NCBI GenBank assembly: GCA_964655525.1
Contig: CAZZNE010000012.1
Span: forward strand, 39,393-103,392
Length of the DNA stretch: 64,000 bases
Reading direction: 5' to 3'
Source: DLAJ01 sp964655525
GTDB lineage: Bacteria > Bacillota > Clostridia > Lachnospirales > Lachnospiraceae
Part shown: one piece after another, positions 43,117-52,419 of the stretch
Numbering within the stretch: the first letter of the stretch is position 1
Layout of the letters: the number at the start of each line of letters is the position of its first letter
Notes under the pieces: model-generated
Databases searched by the model: none
The model's input: only the letters and a program-made list of their open reading frames with translations
What the model was told of the DNA's origin: nothing
Translations under genes and position numbers: made by a program

Positions 43117-45951
43117 ATGAATTACGGCAAATACGGCACGCGAAAACGACAACGCGCGCTTACCTCTAAAACAACAAAGCTGAAAAAGATGATCCTTGTC
43201 ACGATGCTCAAGGCGATCCTTGTATGCTTCATCACGATGATCGTCCTCGGTATCTCGCTCGTGCTTGGGATGTTCCGGGGTATCCTAAACGCCACCCCCG
43301 ACATCAGCGTTGAGGACGTCATTCCCACAAGCTATGCAAGTATTGTCTACGACAGCGAGGGACATGAGATGGTCAAGCTCGTTGAGGAAGGTTCCAACCG
43401 AACTCCCGTCACCATGGATCTGATCCCGGACGACTTGGCGCACGCGTTTGTTGCCATCGAAGATCAGCGCTTCTATCAGCACAACGGTATTGATATTAAG
43501 GGAATCCTACGCGCCGCGTTCACCGGATTGAAGAACGGCGGACATTTTACATCCGGTGCAAGTACCATCACACAGCAGCTCTTAAAAAATAACGTATTTG
43601 ACGGCTGGGTAACGGAACGCACGTTTATCGAGAGCTTAAAGCGTAAGATTCAGGAACAGTATCTTGCCATTCAGCTTGAAAAACATATGGACAAGGAGCA
43701 GATCCTCGAATATTACATGAATACGATCAATCTCGGACACTCCACGCTCGGCGTTCAGGCTGCATCCCTGCGTTATTTTGATAAGCCGGTCTATGAACTG
43801 ACACTGTCGGAATGCGCGGTGATTGCCGGTATCACGCAGAATCCGTCGCAGTATGATCCCATCATCTATCCCGAGGAAAATGCGGGACGCCGCAAGGATG
43901 TGCTGGACAGAATGCTCGAACAAGGCTGGATCTCTCCGGCAGAATATGAAGAGGCAATGGCAGACGATGTCTATTCCCGCATTCAGATCGTGAACCAAAA
44001 TATCATCGACTCTTCCGTTTATACTTATTTTGAAGATGCCCTCGTCAGTCAGTTAGAGCGCGATCTGCAGGAAAAGGCCGGATACAGTCCCACGCAGGCA
44101 AAGAATCTGCTCTACAGCGGCGGGCTTAGTATTTACTCCACACAGGACCGTACCATACAGGCAATTGCGGATGAGGTCTGCTCAAACCCTGAAAATTACC
44201 CCGAAAATGTCAAATATGAGCTTTCCTATCAGCTCACGATTGAGAAACCGGACGGAAGTTATGAAAATTATGGTTCCGAGTCCTTTACCGCCTATTTTAA
44301 GGAAAGTAACAGAAACTTTAAAATGCTCTATTCCTCGGAAGAAGAAGCTTATGCCGCAATTGAGACCTACAAGGAATATGTGATGGGCGAGGGGGACACT
44401 TTTGTCTCCGAATCGATCTCATTAACAGCGCAGCCCCAGATTTCCATGACGATCATGGATCAGCACACAGGTCACGTTCTTGCAATGGTCGGCGGACGAG
44501 GACAGAAGGAAGGCAGCCGGACCTTAAACCGCGCCTTTTCCGTACAGCGTCAGCCAGGCTCCACATTCAAGATCATCGCAGCTTATGCGCCCGCATTGGA
44601 CTCCGGCTTAAAAACGCTTGCATCCGTCTATAACGACGCGCCGTTTAACTATGACGACGGTACGCCGGTACAGAATTATGACCGCCAATACCATGGTCTT
44701 TTATCCATACGTGACGGTATCTTAGGCTCGATCAACGTCCTTGCCGCAAAAACGATCACGGAAATATCGCCGACGCTTGCCTTTAGCTATACACAGAATT
44801 TCGGCTTCTCCACTTTGGTGGAAAGCGCGCCGAATTATGACGGTACCAAAATCCTGTCGGACATCACACAGTCGCTTTCGCTCGGCGGTCTGACAACTGG
44901 CGTCAAGAATTATGAGCTTTGCGCGGCATATGCCGCTATCGCCAACAACGGTACTTACATGGAACCGATTCTCTATACGAAGGTCATTGATTCCCGCGGC
45001 AATGTCATCCTTGACAATACCGTTAATCAGGAATCGCATCAGGTGATCAAGGAAACAACTGCCTACCTTCTGATCAATGCAATGGAGGATGTACTCACCG
45101 GCGGCGGAAGCGGTATCGTTTCTCCTACCGGAACCGCGGCAAACTTCACCGGCCAGGCGCTTGCCGGAAAAACCGGAACGTCAACCGCTTACCGCGATGT
45201 GTGGTTTGCAGGCTTTTCCCCTTATTATACCTGTGCTGTATGGACCGGCTATGATAACCGGAATTCTACAACATTCCTAAACCAAAACAATGGCGAACGC
45301 AATCTTTCCAAAAACCTGTGGCGATTGGTAATGTCAAAGATCCACGAAAATCTTCCTTATCAGGCGTTTACCATGCCAAGCGGCATTACGACCTGTACGG
45401 TATGCAGCCGGTCGGGCAAGCTGCCGATCGCCGGTCTGTGCGACGGCCATCTGAAGACCGAGTATTTTGAAAACGGCACGCAGCCGACCGACCTGTGTGA
45501 TGTTCATTATTCGGGTTCCGTCTGCTGTGCGGACGTCCTGCCTGCGAACGAGAATTGTCCGTTCCAGATTGAGGGCATTTTGGAGCTGATGCCGGTTGAA
45601 CATGAATCCCTGCTTCGCGGCTCTACGATGGTAAATGCCGACGGTACCGTAACAACTGCTTCCACGACCAATATGTGCCAGCACACGGCGGAATTTTTCG
45701 CCCAGCCGGATTGCGATGCGATTCTGGTGCAGCAATGGTTATCCCTGCTTCCGGAACAACAGCAGGCGATACTGGCTACAAGTCCTTCCGATTATTTCCG
45801 CGATCTGATTGGCTACGGAACACAACCCGTCATTCCCGATGAAGGCGGTGGCGAAGTCATTCCGATCCTGCCGCCCGACGATACGAATCCTTCACTGCCG
45901 GAGGGCGGTGCGGTAAGCGGTGGCGCCGAGGCTGCCGGGGGCGTTCAATAA
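43117..45951 (+). CDS. Class A penicillin-binding protein (transglycosylase/transpeptidase)
   Basis: 944 residues from ATG 43117, with GGGAAGG upstream; a start eight codons earlier is possible. Cytoplasmic basic N-terminus, one membrane helix (about 30-55), transglycosylase domain with AIEDQRFYQHNGIDIKGILR and GASTITQQLLKNNVF, then the transpeptidase domain with SxxK in RQPGSTFKIIA, SxN in GSINVLAA and KTG in AGKTGTSTA. It polymerises lipid II and cross-links peptidoglycan. A Cys-containing segment follows (TCTVCSRSGKLPIAGLC, CDVHYSGSVCCAD), then a disordered Pro/Gly tail (PDEGGGEVIPILPPDD). The extra C-terminal part is typical of Lachnospiraceae members. Confidence 0.95.
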   Translation: MNYGKYGTRKRQRALTSKTTKLKKMILVTMLKAILVCFITMIVLGISLVLGMFRGILNATPDISVEDVIPTSYASIVYDSEGHEMVKLVEEGSNRTPVTMDLIPDDLAHAFVAIEDQRFYQHNGIDIKGILRAAFTGLKNGGHFTSGASTITQQLLKNNVFDGWVTERTFIESLKRKIQEQYLAIQLEKHMDKEQILEYYMNTINLGHSTLGVQAASLRYFDKPVYELTLSECAVIAGITQNPSQYDPIIYPEENAGRRKDVLDRMLEQGWISPAEYEEAMADDVYSRIQIVNQNIIDSSVYTYFEDALVSQLERDLQEKAGYSPTQAKNLLYSGGLSIYSTQDRTIQAIADEVCSNPENYPENVKYELSYQLTIEKPDGSYENYGSESFTAYFKESNRNFKMLYSSEEEAYAAIETYKEYVMGEGDTFVSESISLTAQPQISMTIMDQHTGHVLAMVGGRGQKEGSRTLNRAFSVQRQPGSTFKIIAAYAPALDSGLKTLASVYNDAPFNYDDGTPVQNYDRQYHGLLSIRDGILGSINVLAAKTITEISPTLAFSYTQNFGFSTLVESAPNYDGTKILSDITQSLSLGGLTTGVKNYELCAAYAAIANNGTYMEPILYTKVIDSRGNVILDNTVNQESHQVIKETTAYLLINAMEDVLTGGGSGIVSPTGTAANFTGQALAGKTGTSTAYRDVWFAGFSPYYTCAVWTGYDNRNSTTFLNQNNGERNLSKNLWRLVMSKIHENLPYQAFTMPSGITTCTVCSRSGKLPIAGLCDGHLKTEYFENGTQPTDLCDVHYSGSVCCADVLPANENCPFQIEGILELMPVEHESLLRGSTMVNADGTVTTASTTNMCQHTAEFFAQPDCDAILVQQWLSLLPEQQQAILATSPSDYFRDLIGYGTQPVIPDEGGGEVIPILPPDDTNPSLPEGGAVSGGAEAAGGVQ

Positions 45952-45975
45952 AAGAACACAAAAGAATCCCTACAC

Positions 45976-46016
45976 ACACAAAGAGGTATGGTCTTAAAGA
46001 CCATACCTCTTTGTGT
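45976..46016. terminator. Perfect bidirectional terminator
   Basis: A near-perfect 20-base stem, ACACAAAGAGGTATGGTCTT paired with its complement around a single base, between the convergent penicillin-binding protein and SH3-protein genes. Confidence 0.85.
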
Positions 46017-46033
46017 TCTTCATTCCTCTGTGA

Positions 46034-46516
46034 TCATTGTGCCGGTTCGCCGCCGTCTTCCGGCTCCGGTGTCGGCGTTGCCTCCACTTCTTTTTCAAAC
46101 GGCTCCAAATAGGAGCTCTTGATATAGGCCTCACCGCTCTCATATTCAATCTTGGTCCACTTATTATCCCCTTCGCCGACTTCTTCGATCATCACAAACT
46201 CAGAACCCTTTACGACTGTTCCGAGCTTTGTTCCGCTTGCAGAAGGTTCTGACCTCACATTCACCGACGTCGTTGTCCGTACCATCTGCACCGTCACCGT
46301 TGTTACCGCCGGTTCCGTGACCGGTTCCGGTGTCGCCTCCGGCGTCGGCGTATCCGTCGGATTCGTATTGTCCACAAACACATTGGAAGCAGCGCTTAAA
46401 TCCGGCTCAGGCTCCGCTTTCGGACGGATGCTCAGCTTCACGCTCAGGACGATCACCACGATTCCGAGGCAGATCACAAATCCCATCAGAATTGCCGTCA
46501 ATGTATTTTTATTCAT
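46034..46516 (-). CDS. Membrane-anchored SH3-domain protein
   Basis: 160 residues from ATG 46516. One N-terminal membrane helix (about 7-29: AILMGFVICLGIVVIVLSV), a Pro/Thr/Glu linker (TPTPEATPEPVTEPAV), one bacterial SH3_3 domain (about 85-140: TTSVNVRSEPSASGTKLGTV, then YIKSSYLEPF) and another Pro/Glu tail. Bacterial SH3 domains usually bind cell-wall peptides. It is the last gene of the operon at 50.5-46.0 kb and lies 33 bases after the TcaA-like gene, so the two probably act together at the wall. Confidence 0.85.
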   Translation of the reverse strand: MNKNTLTAILMGFVICLGIVVIVLSVKLSIRPKAEPEPDLSAASNVFVDNTNPTDTPTPEATPEPVTEPAVTTVTVQMVRTTTSVNVRSEPSASGTKLGTVVKGSEFVMIEEVGEGDNKWTKIEYESGEAYIKSSYLEPFEKEVEATPTPEPEDGGEPAQ

Positions 46517-46549
46517 AAGCACTCCTTTCCGCTTTCTGCGCTGTCATCC

Positions 46550-47737
46550 CTACCATGCATACACACCGGAACTGATGTAAATCTCTTCCAATACCCATTC
46601 GCCATCCCGGTAGATCAGATCACAGCTAAAATAGCCATAGGCATCGCTCTCTTTTGACTCGTAATACGCTTCCGTCCACCAGTCAAGAATATCATAACTA
46701 TACGCAATGTTAAAATCCACCGTAATATTTGACCGGTATTCTCCTGTCTCCCAGTCAAAATAGCCGCCATAGTTTTCCGCTTCAAATTCAGACAGCGTGA
46801 CCTCTGTAAAGTACCCGTCATCCAAATAAAAATCATCCACCAGGATTTCATACCGATCAGCCTCGGTCTCGGACGGCTCACGCAGTCCTGCCGCCGTAAA
46901 CGCAGTCTGTGCATCGTCGCCGTTCAGCGCGCTTTGATATAAGCTTTGGATCGTATCCGGCAGTGTCTCCGCGATCCGCTCAAGAGTACCCTCCTTCAGC
47001 GTGGGGATTTCCGCCATAAATACATTATAATACGCATTGACTGTCACGTCCTCGGTATAGGTCTGAAAAATGTCCCCGCTCACCTGAATCCTGTAATCGC
47101 CTACGAACATTCTGTCAATCTTGTAGGCAGTCTCATACGCACTGAGATAAATCTCACTGGAATGATCATCTCTCGTGGAATTGCCGCTGTTTAAGTCAAT
47201 CCCGTTGACGGAAACTGTCATTACCTTCGGCGCCGTGATATACACATCCTCCGCATAGAAATTGTACGGGCGTACCTCATATTCCTGAAAGAAAAACCAA
47301 TTCTTCTTTCCGGTCTCCACCACTTGGATCATGTGCGTGTCCTTCCCGGCATCCAGCACATAGTAGGTCTCGCCATACTCTTTTTCTATGCTGTCATTCA
47401 CGTCCGCTGTTTCATCTGAAAATCCATACTTCTCCATGACCGACGCATATACATCCGCATTTAAGAACGCAGACGTGTCCATGCCGTCCTCCTTCTGAAG
47501 ATAGCTGTATGCGGTCGCATAGTCGCCTGCCTTTAACGCGTTAAAATAGCTATCCGCAACCCGCTTTGGATCATTATAGTTTTTCACCAATACAATACTT
47601 CCCACAATTGCCCCGATCAAAACGATCAGCTCGATCAAAAAAACGAGCAAACGCAGCTGGGGATTATTCTTTTTTTCATTCTGAACGGCTTGATTCTGCG
47701 CCGTATTCTGCTGTATCTCCGACATGTCCTTTTTCAT
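46550..47737 (-). CDS. TcaA-like membrane protein
   Basis: 395 residues from ATG 47737; ATG 47725 and TTG 47749 are also possible starts. Short cytoplasmic Gln/Asn-rich N-terminus, one helix (about 27-50: LLVFLIELIVLIGAIVGSIV), then a large external part. The first external domain (VADSYFNALKAGDYATAYSY) resembles NTF2-like helical repeats, and PKVMTVSVNGIDLNSGNSTR with AEIPTLKEG matches the layout of TcaA, a Staphylococcus protein linked to glycopeptide response. The typical N-terminal zinc ribbon of TcaA is absent here but present in the next gene upstream. The C-terminal domain (SYDILDWWTEAYYESKESDA) ends in a beta-rich stretch. Confidence 0.7.
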   Translation of the reverse strand: MKKDMSEIQQNTAQNQAVQNEKKNNPQLRLLVFLIELIVLIGAIVGSIVLVKNYNDPKRVADSYFNALKAGDYATAYSYLQKEDGMDTSAFLNADVYASVMEKYGFSDETADVNDSIEKEYGETYYVLDAGKDTHMIQVVETGKKNWFFFQEYEVRPYNFYAEDVYITAPKVMTVSVNGIDLNSGNSTRDDHSSEIYLSAYETAYKIDRMFVGDYRIQVSGDIFQTYTEDVTVNAYYNVFMAEIPTLKEGTLERIAETLPDTIQSLYQSALNGDDAQTAFTAAGLREPSETEADRYEILVDDFYLDDGYFTEVTLSEFEAENYGGYFDWETGEYRSNITVDFNIAYSYDILDWWTEAYYESKESDAYGYFSCDLIYRDGEWVLEEIYISSGVYAW

Positions 47738-47824
47738 CCTCTCTTTCAAACTCCGGGAACGTCGTACCCGGTACTATCCGTCGGCAGGGAACGGCATGTC
47801 CCATTCCCTGTCCGCTCCCGCATT

Positions 47825-49402
47825 CTACTCTTCCAACATGTCCTCAAGTGCATCCCCCGGTCCTTCCATGGTCGTCGTACCGAGCGTCAGATATTCCTCG
47901 ATCAGCTCCATGTTAAAGGCTTCCGTCTCATTTATGATACCTGTATCGAGCAAAATCTCGTATAAGGGATTTTCCTCATTTTCTATCATTTCGGAATAAC
48001 GTGCCACCTGATCCTCGTCCATTTCCATCAGAACATCGATTAGTGATATGGTCGGGTCATACCAGCTCTTTCTTTGAAAATACTCATGTTCCTCTTCATC
48101 AATCTCAGAGAGATCAACACCTTCACGCGCTAAAATCTCAAAATATGCATGCCAGAGCTCGCTGCCTGAATATGTATACAGATCCGGCTCACTCAGATAA
48201 CGCGTATCACTATCCGCAAAAATATAGCCCTCCGCAAGCTCCTGCGCTGCTCTGTAGCCGTCTGTCTCCGGAATCTCGAGCTGATACGTCACGTTACTTA
48301 AGTCAATATCTAAGTAGTCGCTGCCTGCAACTGCCTGCTGCTGTGCAGGGATCGCAAGTGTGCTTACCACCAGATCAGACTTCTTTTCCTCGGGTTTCCC
48401 AAAGAGGAGCACGCACACAAATACCGCTACTGCCGCGATCGCTAAGATCCCGCCGACTACGTTAACTGCCATCGGCATAACAAACGGCTTCTTTGGCGGC
48501 TTCATTGCCTGTCCATACGGTATGGCGTTCGGTATACTGCCCGCTTGCAGCTGCCCGTACGGCATTTGTCCGTTCGGCACGCCGTTCATCTGCGGCTGCC
48601 CATACGGCATCTGTCCGTTCGGTACACCGTTCATCTGCGGCTGTCCGTACGGCATTTGTCCGTTCGGCACGCCGTTCATCTGCGGCTGCCCGTACGGCAT
48701 CTGTCCGTTCGGTATGCTGCCCGCCTGCGGCTGCCCGTTCGGCATACTGTTCATCTGCGGCTGTCCATACGGCATCTGCCCGTTCGGCACACCGTTCATC
48801 TGCGGCTGTCCGTACGGCATCTGCCCGTTCGGCACGCCGTTCATCTGCGGCTGTCCGTACGGCATCTGCCCGTTCGGCACGCCGTTCATCTGCGGCTGTT
48901 CACCCGGCATACTGTCCGCCTGTGCCTGTCCGTTCGGTTCCCCGCTCGGCTGAGCCTGTCCATCTACCGCGCCTTCCTGCGCCGCATTTTCTGCCTGTAC
49001 TCCGTTTTCTGCTTCTTCGCTTTCCTGTATCGGCTCCGCTTGCACTGTATTCTCTGCTGCCACGCTTTCCTGCGCTGCTTCCGCCTGCGCCGCATTCTCT
49101 GTTGTCGCGCTTTCCTGCACTGCTTCCGCCTGCGCCGCATTCTCTGCTGCCACGCTTTCCTGCGCTGCTTCCGCCTGCGCCGTACTCTCTGTTGTCGCGC
49201 TTTCCTGCGCTGCTTCCGCCTGCGCCGCATTCTCTGCTGTCGCGCTTTCCTGCACTGCCTGCTCTGTCTGTATCGGCATCTGCTCCGCCGTTACCGCTGC
49301 ATTTTGCTGCACCACTTCACTCACAGGCTGTACCCTGAAACCGCAGTTGGTACAGAATACGCTGTTATCTGCAATCTGCGCTCCACAATTCTTACAAAGC
49401 AT
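47825..49402 (-). CDS. Zinc-ribbon membrane protein with two tandem-repeat regions
   Basis: 525 residues. Residues 1-27 form a zinc ribbon (CKNCG and CTNCG). Residues 50-141 are about six copies of an Ala/Glu/Gln unit (QESVAAENAAQAEAA) that should form an extended acidic helix. Residues 169-297 are about eight copies of a 15-residue unit (QMNGVPNGQMPYGQP). One membrane helix follows (about 310-335), then a C-terminal external domain (340-525) rich in Glu, Tyr and Asp with no recognised family. Topology: ribbon and both repeats inside, C-terminal domain outside. Pairs with the TcaA-like and SH3 proteins downstream and the coiled-coil/zinc-ribbon protein upstream. The DNA of the repeats is nearly identical between copies. 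Confidence 0.8.
   Translation of the reverse strand: MLCKNCGAQIADNSVFCTNCGFRVQPVSEVVQQNAAVTAEQMPIQTEQAVQESATAENAAQAEAAQESATTESTAQAEAAQESVAAENAAQAEAVQESATTENAAQAEAAQESVAAENTVQAEPIQESEEAENGVQAENAAQEGAVDGQAQPSGEPNGQAQADSMPGEQPQMNGVPNGQMPYGQPQMNGVPNGQMPYGQPQMNGVPNGQMPYGQPQMNSMPNGQPQAGSIPNGQMPYGQPQMNGVPNGQMPYGQPQMNGVPNGQMPYGQPQMNGVPNGQMPYGQLQAGSIPNAIPYGQAMKPPKKPFVMPMAVNVVGGILAIAAVAVFVCVLLFGKPEEKKSDLVVSTLAIPAQQQAVAGSDYLDIDLSNVTYQLEIPETDGYRAAQELAEGYIFADSDTRYLSEPDLYTYSGSELWHAYFEILAREGVDLSEIDEEEHEYFQRKSWYDPTISLIDVLMEMDEDQVARYSEMIENEENPLYEILLDTGIINETEAFNMELIEEYLTLGTTTMEGPGDALEDMLEE
48512..48898 (-). repeat. Coding tandem repeat, 45-base unit
   Basis: About eight in-frame copies of a 45-base unit encoding QMNGVPNGQMPYGQP, with occasional variants (NSMPNGQPQAGSI). 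Copies differ mainly at third codon positions, which points to recent expansion or gene conversion. Confidence 0.9.
48980..49255 (-). repeat. Coding tandem repeat, 45-base Ala/Glu/Gln unit
   Basis: About six in-frame copies of a 45-base unit (QESATTENAAQAEAA and variants) in the same gene. Two alternating versions are seen: ATTEN and VAAEN. Confidence 0.88.
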
Positions 49403-49423
49403 TCATTTTCCTCCTTATCGCCG

Positions 49424-50029
49424 TCAAATTCTCTGCCCACAGACAGGACAGAAAGCGCTGTCCGCCGGAATCTGAGAACCACATTGACCGCAAAATCTTG
49501 TATTCTGCATCTGTGGCGCAGGATTATCTGCAGGCTGTGCCGGCGTCTGTGATGCGGCATTATCCACCGGCTGTACCGGGGTCTGCTCCCCCGCGTTACC
49601 CGCCGGCTGCACCGGTGTCTGAGGCACGGCATTACCCGACTGCTGCGCCATGTCGTTTGTCGGCTGAGGTGCCGGCTGTGCAACCTGTGCACCGCATCCT
49701 GCACAGAACATGCTTCCCGGCGCGAGCTGTGCGCCACAGTTCGGGCAAAGCTGAATTCCTTTTTTCATCCGGATCTGATCCTGAAGCTGCGCGATCTGAT
49801 TCAACGCATCCGTGATCACCCGGCATTGATCCGCATAAACGTTCTCCGCATCCCCCTTATGCGCCTCGTAATACGCGCGTCCGATTTCCGTATACATATT
49901 CTGTACAACGGACTGATTCGCATTGACCTGCTTCTCCAAGCTATTCACTTCGGTAAAGGTCTGCGTTTTCTGCTTCAAACTGTCACTCGCATCATTGATT
50001 TTTTTTCCTAACTGTTCAAAGAAAGCCAT
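49424..50029 (-). CDS. Coiled-coil protein with two zinc ribbons
   Basis: 201 residues. Residues 1-90 are helical and likely coiled coil (LGKKINDASDSLKQKTQTFT, then YADQCRVITDALNQIAQLQD). A zinc ribbon follows (LCPNCGAQL, FCAGCGAQV), then a Pro/Gln/Asn linker with three repeats of TPVQPAGNAGEQ type, and a second zinc ribbon at the end (FCGQCGSQI, FCPVCGQRI). No signal peptide. Similar helix plus ribbon proteins lie next to envelope operons in other Clostridia. Its ribbon pairs with the one in the next gene, 21 bases downstream, suggesting joint assembly. Confidence 0.8.
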   Translation of the reverse strand: MAFFEQLGKKINDASDSLKQKTQTFTEVNSLEKQVNANQSVVQNMYTEIGRAYYEAHKGDAENVYADQCRVITDALNQIAQLQDQIRMKKGIQLCPNCGAQLAPGSMFCAGCGAQVAQPAPQPTNDMAQQSGNAVPQTPVQPAGNAGEQTPVQPVDNAASQTPAQPADNPAPQMQNTRFCGQCGSQIPADSAFCPVCGQRI

Positions 50030-50073
50030 ATTTTTTCTCCATTCTCAGGGTAAACGCCCTGCTCTTTTCATAC

Positions 50074-50502
50074 TTACATCTGCTGGTTATTGCCCATATA
50101 CTTGTCAAGCTGCTTATCTACAACGCCAAGCTTCACATTCTTCATGCCAAGCGCCATAAAGCCCATCATGAGCAGGAATATTTCTTTTGCAAGAGTAATG
50201 ATGTACTGGCAGAGCGTTGTCAGATTCCCGGGAACCGAGAAATACGCATCCCTGTCAAACCAGCGGACAATGATGCCAAGCATGTATACCACATCATCAA
50301 TCCAGCCGACCGCTATGCTCAACAAGCCAAAGACCACGACAACACCGATCATTTTTGCCGCCTGTCTCTTTAACCACTCATTCTGCTCCACAATCAGCAC
50401 ATATCCCGCAAGTAACGTTGCCGGAACAAAGCTGATCGCTCCCAAAAAGTACATTGCTGCTCCTACCAGTGCGATAGAAATTCCTAATTTTGTTTTTAAC
50501 AT
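50074..50502 (-). CDS. Four-helix membrane protein
   Basis: 142 residues with about four hydrophobic helices (LGISIALVGAAMYFLGAISF, VPATLLAGYVLIVEQ, MIGVVVVFGLLSIAVGWI, LFLLMMGFMALGM-like end) and a short charged tail (VDKQLDKYMGNNQQM). Not recognised as a named family. First gene of the envelope operon, with GGAGG upstream and 44 bases before the coiled-coil/zinc-ribbon gene. Confidence 0.75.
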   Translation of the reverse strand: MLKTKLGISIALVGAAMYFLGAISFVPATLLAGYVLIVEQNEWLKRQAAKMIGVVVVFGLLSIAVGWIDDVVYMLGIIVRWFDRDAYFSVPGNLTTLCQYIITLAKEIFLLMMGFMALGMKNVKLGVVDKQLDKYMGNNQQM

Positions 50503-50720
50503 GTTTTTTTCCTCCCTGTTTTGTCATTGCTGTATCCTATGTTTATCATCTCTATTATAGACTAAGAACCCCTTGTTTTCAATAAGATTGTTTTTTTTAA
50601 CGCGCTGTCGTATACTGAAAATATAAGATGCAAAGCACGGCAGGCAAAGGATGTAAACTAAGCTTTGCAGTCTTTTGGTGTTGAGAGATTTCCTGATAGG
50701 AAGATTTTGGAGGACGTATC

Positions 50721-51923
50721 ATGACAAACGCAACCGCGATATTAAAAAAAGGTGCGGGTCGCACGGTCAAGGCGGGCGGCATGTGGATTTATGATAATGA
50801 GATTGCTACTGTGCGCGGCGATTTTGAGAACGGCGACCTGATCTGTGTGGAAGATTTTGACGGATTTTTTATGGGCTACGGCTACATCAATACCCGTTCC
50901 AAGATCACTGTCCGCCTGATGGCGCGCCAAAAAGAGCATCGCATCGATCATGCTTTTTTAGAAAAAAGAATCCGCGACGCGTGGGAATACCGTAAGCGGA
51001 CGATCGACACCTCCTGCTGCCGCGTCGTGTTCGGCGAGGCGGATTTTCTTCCCGGCATTGTCATTGACAAGTTTTCCGATGTGCTTGTTGTCGAAGCGCT
51101 GACGCTCGGCATCGACCGCATGAAAAACGAACTTCTCGACATTCTTGTGAACGTCCTGAAAGAAGACGGCATCTCCATCCGCGGTATCTATGAGCGCAGC
51201 GACGCGAAGGTGCGCGAGTTAGAGGGCATGCCGCGCGTAAAAGATTTTATCGGCGCACCGTTTGATACAAAGGTACAGATTGAGGAAAACGGCGTGAAGT
51301 ATCTTGTGGATGTCAAGGATGGGCAGAAGACCGGGTTCTTTCTCGATCAGAAGCACAACCGCAACGCAATCCGCCCGCTCTGTCCGGGCAAGCGGGTACT
51401 CGACTGTTTTACGCACACCGGCTCCTTTGCTTTAAACGCCGGGATGGCAGGCGCATCCTCCGTGCTCGGCGTGGACGCTTCTATGACAGGCATTTTGCAA
51501 GCGGAAGAAAACGCCCGCTTAAACGGGCTGGAAGACCGCGTTCATTTCCAGTGCGCAGATGTGTTTGAACTGCTCCCGAAATTAGAGGCAGAGGGGGAAC
51601 GCTACGATGTCGTCATCCTGGATCCTCCCGCGTTCACGAAATCGCGCAGCTCCGTCAAAAATGCGGTAAAAGGGTATCGGGAAATCAATCTGCGCGGCAT
51701 GCGGCTGTTAAACGATCAGGGCTTTCTCGCGACCTGTTCGTGCTCTCATTTTATGGATCCGGAATTATTTGCAAAAACAATCCGCGAAGCGGCGCACGGC
51801 GCACATAAGCGTTTACGTCAGGTCGAATTCCGCACGCAGGCATGCGATCACCCGATCCTTTGGGCGGCGGATGAATCGTATTATCTGAAATTTTATATTT
51901 TTCAGGTGTGCAATGAGCGGTAA
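50721..51923 (+). CDS. Class I SAM-dependent rRNA methyltransferase, RlmI/RlmK-like
   Basis: 400 residues. N-terminal PUA domain (about 1-75: GRTVKAGGMWIYDNEIATVR), an EEHAB-like middle, and a Rossmann methyltransferase domain with VLDCFTHTGSFALNAGMAGA (SAM binding) and VVILDPPAFTKSRS (catalytic DPPAF). RlmI in E. coli makes m5C1962 of 23S rRNA; Firmicute YwbD-type enzymes are assumed to be similar. Strong GGAGG site 7 bases upstream. Codons are GC-rich, like the neighbouring housekeeping genes. Confidence 0.93.
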   Translation: MTNATAILKKGAGRTVKAGGMWIYDNEIATVRGDFENGDLICVEDFDGFFMGYGYINTRSKITVRLMARQKEHRIDHAFLEKRIRDAWEYRKRTIDTSCCRVVFGEADFLPGIVIDKFSDVLVVEALTLGIDRMKNELLDILVNVLKEDGISIRGIYERSDAKVRELEGMPRVKDFIGAPFDTKVQIEENGVKYLVDVKDGQKTGFFLDQKHNRNAIRPLCPGKRVLDCFTHTGSFALNAGMAGASSVLGVDASMTGILQAEENARLNGLEDRVHFQCADVFELLPKLEAEGERYDVVILDPPAFTKSRSSVKNAVKGYREINLRGMRLLNDQGFLATCSCSHFMDPELFAKTIREAAHGAHKRLRQVEFRTQACDHPILWAADESYYLKFYIFQVCNER

Positions 51924-52028
51924 ACGCGTTCATCGACGTTTTTCTATTGTCTAAAGAGAAACGAAAAGAATAGCCGGCTCATTCGGCGTACGGCGAATAC
52001 ATAATTACTTTTTGGGGAGGATTTTACA

Positions 52029-52394
52029 ATGGAAAAAAGATTAAAGAATTATCTTGAAGCCATGGATGCACTTCTTGCCTCGCTGGAAGGCACACGTTCA
52101 GGGCAAAAATCAGATGTACAGAACCCGGATGACATGCTCCGCGAACATCTGACACAAATTCAGTTTTTTCAGCATGAGCGGCTCATTCACCTGATCGTGA
52201 CCTGCCTGTTTGCCATACTCGCCTTCGCCGCATTTTTTGCGCTGTTTTTCACGATGAACGCAGGATTATTCGTACTCTTTGCGGCACTTCTGGTTTTGCT
52301 TGTTCCTTATATCCGGCATTACTATATCTTAGAGAACGGTGTGCAGCGCATGTATCAGCAATATGATCGTTTAAGGGATCTGCTGCGCGGCTGA
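52029..52394 (+). CDS. Two-helix membrane protein with N-terminal coiled coil
   Basis: 121 residues. Helical soluble N-terminus (1-55: LKNYLEAMDALLASLEGTRS), two membrane helices (about 56-78 and 80-98) separated by a very short turn (TMNAG), and a helical end (YILENGVQRMYQQYDRLRDL). No named family recognised. GGAGG ribosome site. Probably monocistronic and oriented with both ends in the cytoplasm. Confidence 0.75.
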   Translation: MEKRLKNYLEAMDALLASLEGTRSGQKSDVQNPDDMLREHLTQIQFFQHERLIHLIVTCLFAILAFAAFFALFFTMNAGLFVLFAALLVLLVPYIRHYYILENGVQRMYQQYDRLRDLLRG

Positions 52395-52419
52395 TCACGC
52401 ATCATCCCTGCCCTGCGCT

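Noticed and set aside
48360..49552. Three long open frames on the plus strand opposite the zinc-ribbon repeat protein
   Set aside because: They are produced by the 45-base repeats, which keep all frames open. They have no ribosome sites or recognised domains, and the minus frame has a start site and clear domains.
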